Assembly: GCA_036267635.1 (NCBI GenBank)
Contig: DATAVR010000157.1
Location: 1 to 64,000, forward strand
Reading direction: 5' to 3'
Length of the DNA stretch: 64,000 nucleotides
DNA from: JADGRB01 sp036267635
GTDB taxonomy: Bacteria; Myxococcota_A; Polyangia; Fen-1088
The notes below the pieces were generated by a model. The model had not been told where the DNA came from. It made no database searches and was given only the letters and a program-made list of their open reading frames with translations. This document shows positions 28,609 through 37,564 of this stretch, piece after piece; position 1 is the first letter of the stretch; every line of letters begins with the position of its first letter. The position numbers and the translations under genes are program-made.

Positions 28609-29484
28609 ATGTCCGTTCTCGTCGGAAAAGCGACCAAGCTGATCGTCCAGGGGATCACCGGCTCGGCCGGGACGTTCCACGCCAAGCAGATGCGCGAGTA
28701 CGGCACCAACGTCGTCGGCGGTGTCACCCCGGGCAAAGGTGGCCTGGTCCACGAAGGCTTCACCGTGTTCGACACCGTCGCCGAGGCGGTCAAGAAGACC
28801 GGCGCCAACGCCACCGTCATCTACGTACCGCCGCCCGGCGCCGCCGACGCGATCCTCGAGGCGGCGCAGGCGGGCATCGCCGTCGTCGTCTGCATCACCG
28901 AGGGGATCCCCACGCTCGACATGGTGCGGGCCAAGCGCGCGCTCGACGTCTACGGCTCGAAGGTGACGCTCATCGGCCCGAATTGTCCCGGCATCATCAC
29001 GCCGGGCGAGTGCAAGATCGGGATCATGCCGGGCTACATCCACAAGGCCGGCAAGGTCGGCGTGGTGTCGCGCTCGGGGACGCTCACCTACGAGGCGGCC
29101 CACCAATTGACTGCGCTCGGCCTCGGACAGTCGACGGCCATCGGCATCGGCGGCGACCCTGTCAAGGGGATCGACTTCGTCGACTGCCTCGCCATGTTCG
29201 AACGCGATCCGCAGACCGAGGCGGTGCTCATGATCGGCGAGATCGGCGGGACATCCGAAGAGGAGGCCGCCCACTTCGTGAAGGCCCACATGAAGAAGCC
29301 GGTGGCCGCCTTCATCGCCGGCCAGACCGCCCCGCCCGGCAAGCGGATGGGCCACGCCGGCGCCATCATCAGCGGCGGCAAGGGGACCGCCGCCGAGAAG
29401 ATCGCGGCGCTCAAAGAGGCCAACATCGCCATCGCCGCCACCCCGGCCGAGCTCGGCAAGACCGTCGCCAAATTCGTTTCATGA
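28609..29484 (+). CDS. sucD: Succinyl-CoA synthetase, alpha subunit
   Basis: A 291-residue alpha subunit with the CoA-binding Rossmann domain (QGITGSAGTFHAKQM) and the ligase domain. The phosphohistidine lies in MGHAGAIISGGKG, and the SRSGTLTYE segment is conserved. It pairs with SucC. Its stop codon at 29482-29484 is followed after two bases by the two-hairpin repeat element, which may end or protect the TCA-operon message. Confidence 0.97.
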   Translation: MSVLVGKATKLIVQGITGSAGTFHAKQMREYGTNVVGGVTPGKGGLVHEGFTVFDTVAEAVKKTGANATVIYVPPPGAADAILEAAQAGIAVVVCITEGIPTLDMVRAKRALDVYGSKVTLIGPNCPGIITPGECKIGIMPGYIHKAGKVGVVSRSGTLTYEAAHQLTALGLGQSTAIGIGGDPVKGIDFVDCLAMFERDPQTEAVLMIGEIGGTSEEEAAHFVKAHMKKPVAAFIAGQTAPPGKRMGHAGAIISGGKGTAAEKIAALKEANIAIAATPAELGKTVAKFVS

Positions 29485-29486
29485 TA

Positions 29487-29547
29487 GTGGGAACCCTCAA
29501 AGGGTTCCCAAACCCTCCCGCGACGGGATCGGCCGAGCAAAGCTCGT
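29487..29547. repeat. Two-hairpin dispersed repeat, copy 1
   Basis: Two inverted repeats lie together. One is a stem of GGGAACCCT pairing with AGGGTTCCC (29489-29510). The other, CGAGC-AAA-GCTCG, lies at 29534-29546. A conserved CCCTCCCGCGACGG link joins them. The reverse complement matches the element at 59132-59193. It sits directly after sucD and 49 bases before ndk, so it may also act as a transcript-end or RNA-stabilising structure. It looks like a REP-type palindromic element rather than an insertion sequence. Confidence 0.72.
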
Positions 29548-29595
29548 CCAATCCCACGCAATCACCCTCATCAGCAACCCACTAGAGAAAGATCC

Positions 29596-30015
29596 ATGTC
29601 CATCGAACGCACCTTCGGAATCGTCAAGCCCGACGCCGTCGCCAAGAATGCCGTCGGCGGTGTCATCGATATGGTCGAGAAGGCCGGCCTCAAGATCGTC
29701 GGCCTCCGCTTGGTCCACCTCTCGGACGCCCAGGCGCGCGCCTTCTACGCCGTGCACAAAGAGCGCCCCTTCTTCGGCGACCTCGTCCGCTTCATGACCT
29801 CCGGACCGGCCGTGGTCATGGCGATCGAAGGCGAGAGCGCCGTCGCCCGCTACCGCGAGGCGATGGGGCCGACCGACTCGAAGAAGGCGCCCGCCGGCAC
29901 CATTCGGCAGAAGTACGGGACCGACATCGAGAAGAACGCCGTCCATGGCAGCGACGGGCCCGACACGGCGCGCGGCGAGCTGGCGTTCTTCTTCGCGGGC
30001 CTCGACCTCGCCTAG
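29596..30015 (+). CDS. ndk: Nucleoside diphosphate kinase
   Basis: A 139-residue kinase that balances nucleoside triphosphates. The N-terminal FGIVKPDAV, the RPFFGDLV loop and the catalytic phosphohistidine in NAVHGSDG are intact. Length is normal for bacterial Ndk. AGAGAAAG precedes the ATG at 29596. It is downstream of the sucCD genes on the same strand but separated from them by the hairpin repeat, so it may have its own promoter. The position next to succinyl-CoA synthetase is shared with other bacteria, where Ndk and SucCD can interact. Confidence 0.97.
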   Translation: MSIERTFGIVKPDAVAKNAVGGVIDMVEKAGLKIVGLRLVHLSDAQARAFYAVHKERPFFGDLVRFMTSGPAVVMAIEGESAVARYREAMGPTDSKKAPAGTIRQKYGTDIEKNAVHGSDGPDTARGELAFFFAGLDLA

Positions 30016-30114
30016 CTGTCGCCCGCGGCCCGAGGGTGTTCTCTTTGTCGCAGAGCGTTCACCTTGAAGTATTTATCCTTACCTGGAATCAGGATATAGT
30101 GGACGCGCAACAAT

Positions 30115-31974
30115 ATGAGTTCGGGGCGGTCGGTTAGCTTGCTGAAATTCGGTCTGTTTCTGGTGGCCGTCTCGGTCACCGCGACGGGCTGCCGGGATCA
30201 CCTCTACCCGTTCGTCTCCATCGTCCAGAGCGACGGCGGGACCATCGACGCTCAAAAGCGAGATGGCACCTTCTCCAACCCCGACCTCCATTTCGGCTCG
30301 GGCGGCACGGTCGGCCGCGACGGCGGCACCGGCACCGGCGGCGGCGGCGGCGCGACGGGGACCGGCGGCGCCGCGGGCGGCTTCGGCGCCTGCAACCCGA
30401 ACTCGCCCGAGCTGCAGACCGACACCGCGAACTGCGGCATGTGCTTCCACCAGTGCATCGTCCCGAACGCGACCCCCTCGTGCATGGGCGGCGTCTGCCA
30501 GTTCACCTGCCAAGCAGGGTTCTTCGACGCCGACAAGGATCCCTCGAACGGCTGCGAGTGCCAGAAAACGAACAACGGCGTCGAGATCTGCGACGGCCTC
30601 GACAACGACTGCAACGGCGTCATCGACGACGGCTTCGACTTCATGTCCGACGTCAACAACTGCGGCGCCTGCAACCACCAGTGCGCGTTTCCGTTCGCCA
30701 CCGCCACCTGCGACAGCGGCGTCTGCAAGCAGGGCGCCTGCCTGCCGAACTTCTACGACCGCGATCCGACGGTGCCGGGGTGCGAGACCGAGTGCATCCA
30801 GACCAACGGCGGCGTCGAGATCTGCGACGGGCTCGACAACGACTGCGACGGTGTCGTCGACGACCACCTCGGCGCGCCGACGGTCACCTGCCTCACGCAG
30901 GGTGTCTGCGCCGGGACGGCGCCCACCTGCTCGGGCCAGAACGGCTGGGTCTGCAACTACCCGGCGACCTACGAGGCGATCGAGGACACCAAGTTCGGCT
31001 GCGACACGCTCGACAACGACTGCAACGGCCAGACCGACGAGCCGTTCCAGATCGGCAAGGCCTGCATCTTCGGCACCGGCCCCTGCGCGGGGACCGGCAC
31101 CTGGGTCTGCGACAACACCCAGGCCGGCGATCACCGCTGCATGGGCTCGATGAAGCCGCCTGGCGTCGAGATCTGCGACGGCATCGACAACGACTGCGAC
31201 GGCCTGGTCGACGAGCTCGACTCGGCGTCGAATCGGACCACCGACGACGCGCTGGTCTACATCGCCGCGCAGAACGTCACCATGTACGCCTACGAGGCGA
31301 GCCGCTACGACGCGACCGCCACCAGCCCCGGCTTCGACTCGACCCGCCGCGGCTGCACGGTGCCCGGCAAGATGCCCTGGACGAACGTGACCATGACCGA
31401 GGCCGAGTCGGCTTGCGAGCTCCTCGGCCCCAAGTGGCGCCTCTGCACCGCCTCCGACTGGCAGGCCGCCTGCGAAGGGGCCAACAAGACCATCTTCCCC
31501 TACGGCGCCAGCTACGTGGCCGCCGACTGCAACGGCAACGACTACCAGAGGGCGATCTCGCCGGGGCCGCCCGATGCGGGTGTACCGGCGCCCGCGCCCC
31601 TCCCGACGGGCAAGGCCGCCAATTGCGTCTCGGTGATCTCGACCACCCCCAGCCTCAAGCTGTTCGACATGAGCGGCAACGTGAAGGAGTGGACGGCGAG
31701 CGATCTGACCACCATGGCGCCGCCCAGCAACCCCGCCTGCACCAAGCCGCCCTGCCTCTTCGAGCTGCGCGGGGGCGCCTACGACATCGACAGCTTCGTC
31801 GACAACACCAAGTCGCCCGCGATGACGATCGCGCCCGGCCTGCAGTGCGACGCTTCGATCCCGGCGCCCTACGCCACCATCCCGATCGACGGGGGGACCA
31901 AGACCCAGGGGATCGACGTTCGCCTCCCCTCGGTCGGCTTCCGCTGCTGCTTGCCGGGACAGTTGCCGCAATGA
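30115..31974 (+). CDS. Lipoprotein with MopE-type repeats and a C-terminal FGE/SUMF1-like domain
   Basis: A 619-residue predicted lipoprotein with a lipobox at Cys26 (TATGC). A Gly/Thr-rich linker follows, then Cys-rich sequence with four MopE-type metal-site motifs (EICDGLDNDCNGVIDD and three variants). From about residue 365 the C-terminal part has formylglycine-generating-enzyme landmarks: WRLCTASDWQAACEG, LFDMSGNVKEW, ELRGGAYD and VGFRCC. The active-site Cys pair of true FGE is not visible where expected after RGGAY, so this domain probably binds rather than oxidises. MopE motifs bind copper or calcium in known cases. Its stop overlaps the next gene (ATGA), so the two surface proteins are made together. 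Confidence 0.85.
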   Translation: MSSGRSVSLLKFGLFLVAVSVTATGCRDHLYPFVSIVQSDGGTIDAQKRDGTFSNPDLHFGSGGTVGRDGGTGTGGGGGATGTGGAAGGFGACNPNSPELQTDTANCGMCFHQCIVPNATPSCMGGVCQFTCQAGFFDADKDPSNGCECQKTNNGVEICDGLDNDCNGVIDDGFDFMSDVNNCGACNHQCAFPFATATCDSGVCKQGACLPNFYDRDPTVPGCETECIQTNGGVEICDGLDNDCDGVVDDHLGAPTVTCLTQGVCAGTAPTCSGQNGWVCNYPATYEAIEDTKFGCDTLDNDCNGQTDEPFQIGKACIFGTGPCAGTGTWVCDNTQAGDHRCMGSMKPPGVEICDGIDNDCDGLVDELDSASNRTTDDALVYIAAQNVTMYAYEASRYDATATSPGFDSTRRGCTVPGKMPWTNVTMTEAESACELLGPKWRLCTASDWQAACEGANKTIFPYGASYVAADCNGNDYQRAISPGPPDAGVPAPAPLPTGKAANCVSVISTTPSLKLFDMSGNVKEWTASDLTTMAPPSNPACTKPPCLFELRGGAYDIDSFVDNTKSPAMTIAPGLQCDASIPAPYATIPIDGGTKTQGIDVRLPSVGFRCCLPGQLPQ

Positions 31975-34784
31975 CCACCAGGATGCGCGCCATGCACGTG
32001 AAACGATCCGCGGCGGCGCCGAAGCGCCGGGGCCTGCTGCTGGGCGCTTCGCTGGCGATGCTGCTGGGGACTTCGGGCGTCGCCCGGGCCCAATCGCTGC
32101 GCCCGAACATCCTCATCCTGCAGGACACGTCCGGGTCGATGCTCTACAACCAGGCGAACGACGGCTCTCCGCTCTGCGCGGGCGGGCAGCAGGCCAACGG
32201 GCAGACCAGCCGCATCTACAACATGAAGCACGCGCTGCGCGACGCGCTGGCCGAGGTCGGGACCGACGAGGCCAACTTCGGTCTCATGCGCTTCCCGCAG
32301 ACCTTCAGCACGACCCAGGGCGATCCCTGCCCCAACTCGTTCTGGAGCAACGCCGGGACCTCGGTCAGCGGCAACGCCGGCTGTCGGATGACCACCCAGA
32401 ACGACAACCCGACCTCGCAGACGACCTACGGACCCTGGTTCGACAACGGCATCGCCCAGGCGCTGATCATCCCGCTGACGCGGGCATCGACCGGGCTCAA
32501 GCCGGCCGGCGTGGCCGACTTCGATCCGCTGGGCGCCAACATCAGCACCATCTACACCTGGATCGACCAGACCGAGAGCACCGACCCCGCCAAATACACC
32601 GATCCGGAGCTGCGGATCCCGCCTCAGAACAACACGCCGCTCGGCCGTTCAATCTTTTACGGCCGGCTCTACTACGAGAACTACGTCTATCCGTTCGACG
32701 ACGTCACCAAGCGGGACTGCCGGCAGAACATCATCATCGTCGCCACGGACGGCGCCGAGACCTGCGACACCACCGCGGGAACGAAGTTCGACACCACCAA
32801 GTGCACCGCCGCGACGGGGGGGGGAACCTACGGAACCTTCGAGCCCGAGGTGACCGCCTGCCAGGCGAACCATTCGGCCGTGATCCCCAAGGGCATTCAG
32901 ACCTATATCCTGACCGACAGCGGCCTCACCACCGCCGAGAAGGCGGCCGCCAACCGGATGGCCCTCGCCGGTGGCACCGGCCAGGCCATCTTCGTCACCC
33001 TCACCGACACCGCGGCGGTCAAGTCGGCGCTGGTCGGGATCATCGCGCAGAACGTTCCCCCGGCGGAGATCTGCAACGGCAAGGACGACAACTGCAACAA
33101 CCTCATCGACGAAGGGGTCTCGAACGCCTGCAGCCTGTGCACGCCGGGCAACAACATCGCGGCTTGCGGCAGCTTCGTCATCAACCCCAACAGCAAGACC
33201 GACCCCGACAACGTGATCGGGCAAAACGGGGGGACGCCCCACCACTGCCAGATCGAGACCTGCAACTGCCTCGACGACAACTGCAACGGCCAGGTCGACG
33301 AAGGGCTGCCGGTCAACGCCTGCGGCGGTCCCTGCGGCTGCGCCGTTCCCACCGAGAAGTGCAACGGGCTGGACGACAACTGCGACGGCATCATCGACAA
33401 CGCCCCCTGGCCGACCGGTCCCGTGGGCGCCAAGTGCAACAATGGGCTCATCGGTGCCTGCAACCGCGACGGGATCCTGGTCTGCAACGCGGCCGGAACC
33501 GACACCGTCTGCAACGCGGGGACGGGGACGCCGCAGCAGGAGATCTGCAACGGCATCGACGACAACTGCGACGGGCAGACCGACAACCCGCCCGCGGGCG
33601 GCATGCTCCCCGGCGTGGGCGAGCCGTGTGGCAACGGCCTCGGCGCCTGCCAGTCGGGGACCATCATCTGCCAGAACGGCAAGCTGGTCTGCAACGTCAT
33701 CAGCACACCGCAACCCGAGGTCTGCGACGGCATCGACAACGACTGCGACGGCATCGTCGACGACGGGAACTTCCCGCAGAGCGGCCAGCCCTGCCTCTGC
33801 CCCGGCCTCACGCAGGCTGAGGTCAACTCCGGGGGGATTTGCCAGGCGGGTCACCTGCAGTGCATGGGCGCGCTCGGGTTCGTCTGCGTCGGTTGCGTGC
33901 TGCCCGCGGCCGGCGAGATCTGCAACGGCAAGGACAACAACTGCGACGGCAAGCCCGACACCACCGGCAACTGCCCGAACGGCTACGGTTGCAAGGACGG
34001 CGCCTGCACGCTCCAGTGCACGGGCGGCGAGTTCCCCTGCCCGCTCGGCTACAAGTGCTCGAACAACTACTGCATCCCGCAGCGCTGCGCCACGGTGACC
34101 TGCCCGTCCGGCCAGCTGTGCGACGAGTCGACCGGCTCCTGCGTCGACGACTGCGCCGGCGTCGTCTGCACGGGGCCCCACCAGACCTGCGTGGATGGCC
34201 GCTGCATCAACTGCTACGACACCGGCTGCCCGACCGGACAGCTCTGTATCGGTGGCCTCTGCGGGGCCGATCCCTGCAAGGGGATCACCTGCGGCGCGAC
34301 CCAGTATTGCTCGAACGGCGCCTGCGTCGATCTCTGCGACCCGTCCAAGTGCGCCGCCGGCCAGCGCTGCGTGGCCGGCAACTGCATGCCTGACGCTTGC
34401 GCGGGCATGTTCTGCGGGACGGCAGGGGATTTCTGCAACCCGACCACCGTCAGCTGCCAGCCGAACCGCTGCCCGGCCATCCAGTGCCCGGCCGGCGAGA
34501 CCTGCGTCGCCACCACCTCCACCTGCGAGACCGACCCCTGCACGACCATCAAGTGCCCGGGTGACTGCTGGACCTGCGGTGTCACCGTGGACGGTCTCGG
34601 GACCTGCATGCTGAACGCCAGCTGCCAGTCGGTCACCACCAACGTCGGCCAGCGCGGCGGCGGCGAGTCGGGCTGCAACTGTGCCGTCGGCGAGGGGAGC
34701 GGCCAGGGCGACCCAAGAAGCTGGCTGGGACTGCTGCTCGGCCTCGGCCTGGTCGTCGCACGACGGCGCCGCGGGCGACGCTAG
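31971..34784 (+). CDS. Secreted VWA/MopE Cys-rich protein with MYXO-CTERM tail
   Basis: A 937-residue protein with a signal peptide ending in ARAQ. A VWA domain follows directly, with MIDAS residues DTSGSM, a Thr in NNTPLGRS and an Asp in VATDGAETC. Six MopE-type motifs come next (EICNGKDDNCNNLIDEG, EVCDGIDNDCDGIVDDG and four variants). About 280 residues of short Cys repeats of the CxxxxCxxGxxCxxGxC type follow. The C-terminus is a Cys-containing spacer, then WLGLLLGLGLVVARRRRGRR, a MYXO-CTERM-type sorting tail. It should be anchored at the cell surface, perhaps with the lipoprotein encoded just upstream (4-base overlap). The ligand is unknown. Confidence 0.88.
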   Translation: MTTRMRAMHVKRSAAAPKRRGLLLGASLAMLLGTSGVARAQSLRPNILILQDTSGSMLYNQANDGSPLCAGGQQANGQTSRIYNMKHALRDALAEVGTDEANFGLMRFPQTFSTTQGDPCPNSFWSNAGTSVSGNAGCRMTTQNDNPTSQTTYGPWFDNGIAQALIIPLTRASTGLKPAGVADFDPLGANISTIYTWIDQTESTDPAKYTDPELRIPPQNNTPLGRSIFYGRLYYENYVYPFDDVTKRDCRQNIIIVATDGAETCDTTAGTKFDTTKCTAATGGGTYGTFEPEVTACQANHSAVIPKGIQTYILTDSGLTTAEKAAANRMALAGGTGQAIFVTLTDTAAVKSALVGIIAQNVPPAEICNGKDDNCNNLIDEGVSNACSLCTPGNNIAACGSFVINPNSKTDPDNVIGQNGGTPHHCQIETCNCLDDNCNGQVDEGLPVNACGGPCGCAVPTEKCNGLDDNCDGIIDNAPWPTGPVGAKCNNGLIGACNRDGILVCNAAGTDTVCNAGTGTPQQEICNGIDDNCDGQTDNPPAGGMLPGVGEPCGNGLGACQSGTIICQNGKLVCNVISTPQPEVCDGIDNDCDGIVDDGNFPQSGQPCLCPGLTQAEVNSGGICQAGHLQCMGALGFVCVGCVLPAAGEICNGKDNNCDGKPDTTGNCPNGYGCKDGACTLQCTGGEFPCPLGYKCSNNYCIPQRCATVTCPSGQLCDESTGSCVDDCAGVVCTGPHQTCVDGRCINCYDTGCPTGQLCIGGLCGADPCKGITCGATQYCSNGACVDLCDPSKCAAGQRCVAGNCMPDACAGMFCGTAGDFCNPTTVSCQPNRCPAIQCPAGETCVATTSTCETDPCTTIKCPGDCWTCGVTVDGLGTCMLNASCQSVTTNVGQRGGGESGCNCAVGEGSGQGDPRSWLGLLLGLGLVVARRRRGRR

Positions 34785-34845
34785 GCGCCGCGGATTGAGG
34801 CCGGCGGCTGGCCAGGCCCCCCCGCGGGCGTTATCCTCCGCCGCC

Positions 34846-35963
<1,118 letters not shown>

Positions 35964-35985
<22 letters not shown>

Positions 35986-36605
35986 CCGCGGCGCGCGATC
36001 TGGCGATCGACGCCTGCGGCCGCATCGCCGAGTTCTGGGGGTTCACGCGCACCATGGGGCGCGCGTTCGGGCTGCTCTATCTCTCCCGCGAGCCCTTGGC
36101 GCAGAGCGAGATCCAGGCGCGGCTCGAGATCTCGGCCGGCAGCGCCTCGATGACGCTGGCGGCCCTGGGGCGCTGGGGCGTCGTGCACAAGATCTGGGTG
36201 CGCGGGCAGCGGCGCGAGCACTACCAGGCCGAGACCGACTTCTGGAAGATGATCTCCGGCGTGCTCAACGAGCGCGAGCGGCGGGAGATCGGCGCCGCCG
36301 TCGAGGTGGTGGGGCGCGCCGAGAAGAGCGCCCGGACCGCGCAGGCCGCGGTCGCCGGCGCCGCCTCCCCGCGGCGGGCCAAGGCGGAGGCGGACTTCGT
36401 CGTCGAGCGGGTCGCGCGGCTGGGGGAGATCTGCCGCCTCGGCGAGACGATGCTCGACATGCTGCTCGGGCAGCTCACGCTCGACGTCGGGCGGTTTCGC
36501 GACGCCTTCAAGGTTCTGCCCAGCCCCGAGCCCCTGGTCCCGCGCGCCGCGGCCACCGCCGCGCCCGCGCCGGCGTCTGTCCGCGCGCAGCGCCGCCGGC
36601 GTTAG
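35964..36605 (+). CDS. GbsR/MarR-type transcriptional regulator
   Basis: A 213-residue regulator whose N-terminal winged helix carries the GbsR-family signature (RIAEFWGFTRTMGRAFGLLY) and a recognition helix in ISAGSASMTLAALGRWGVVH. A helical dimerisation part and an Ala/Pro/Arg-rich tail follow. Relatives control osmoprotectant or transporter genes, often by sensing a small molecule, but no such gene lies nearby. It overlaps rlmN by 22 bases, so the two may be co-transcribed. The regulated gene cannot be seen here. Confidence 0.86.
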
Positions 36606-36618
36606 CGCGGCAGGCGCC

Positions 36619-37563
36619 TCAGCCTTCGGCCCAGTCGCGTCGCGCGCAGATGTCGGCCAGCGAGGCCGCCTCGGGGCTGCCGGCTTCGGGGACGTGGGCG
36701 TAGGCCCAGCGGACCTCCGGCGGCAGCGACATCAAGATGGATTCGACCCGCCCGTCGGTGCGCAGGCCGAACACCGTGCCCCGATCGTAGAGCAGGTTGA
36801 ACTCGACGTAGCGACCGCGGCGCAAGAGCTGCCAGTTGCGCTCCCGCTCGCCAAAGGGATCGCCGCGGCGGCGCTCGACGATGGGCAGATAGGCCGCCAG
36901 GATCGCCTCGCCCACGTCGCGCACGAAGCCGAACATCGCCTCGGCGTCCTCTTCGCGCGGCGAGCGCGCGGCGGGCGCCGCCTGCCCGGCCGTCACCTCG
37001 GCCCCCGCGCCGAGGTAGTCGAAGAACAGTCCCCCCACGCCCCGCGGCTCGTTCCGGTGCGGCAGGAAGAAGTAATCGTCGCACCAGCGCTTGAAGCGAG
37101 GATAGAACCCCGCGTCGTGGCGGGCGCAGCAGTCGCGCAGCGTGCGGTGAAACGACGTGGCGTCCTCGGGGACGACGTAGTACGGCGTCAGATCGGTCCC
37201 GCCGCCAAACCACGACCCGGCGCCCCGCTGGATGTGCCGGACGTTGGCGTGCACCGTCGGGATGCGCGGGCTTCGCGGGTGGAAGATCAGCGACAGGCCG
37301 GCGGCGCGGAAGTCGAGCCCCTCGCCGGGGAGCGCCTTGGCCATCTCCGGCCGCAGCGTCCCGTGCACGTCGGAGAAGCCGACGCCGGCCTTCTCGAACA
37401 GCTTGCCATCGGTGAGCACGCGCGTCCGGCCGCCGCCGCCGCCCGGACGGGTCCAGGCGTCCTCGGCGAAGCGCCCGCCGCCGTCGACCGATTCGATCGC
37501 CGCGGTGATGCGGTCCTGCAGCTGCAGGAAAAAGTCGCGCGCGCGATCGCCGAGCGGCTCCAT
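36619..37563 (-). CDS. hemF: Aerobic coproporphyrinogen III oxidase
   Basis: A 314-residue oxygen-dependent enzyme that decarboxylates coproporphyrinogen III to protoporphyrinogen IX in haem synthesis. Family features include FHPRSPRIPTVHANVR, SWFGGGTDLTPYY, the KRWCDDYFFLPHRNEPRG segment and RGRYVEFNLLYDRGT. Length and motifs match HemF, not the radical-SAM HemN. It is the last gene of the minus-strand run, one base after the TPR gene. The other haem genes in the window (hemA, hemC) are 20 kb away. Its presence implies aerobic growth. Confidence 0.95.
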   Translation of the reverse strand: MEPLGDRARDFFLQLQDRITAAIESVDGGGRFAEDAWTRPGGGGGRTRVLTDGKLFEKAGVGFSDVHGTLRPEMAKALPGEGLDFRAAGLSLIFHPRSPRIPTVHANVRHIQRGAGSWFGGGTDLTPYYVVPEDATSFHRTLRDCCARHDAGFYPRFKRWCDDYFFLPHRNEPRGVGGLFFDYLGAGAEVTAGQAAPAARSPREEDAEAMFGFVRDVGEAILAAYLPIVERRRGDPFGERERNWQLLRRGRYVEFNLLYDRGTVFGLRTDGRVESILMSLPPEVRWAYAHVPEAGSPEAASLADICARRDWAEG

Positions 37564-37564
37564 C

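Noticed and set aside
30079..31971. Minus-strand frame opposite the MopE/FGE-like gene
   Set aside because: It is Val/Ala/Asp-rich from antisense of Cys-Asp repeats, with no start context.
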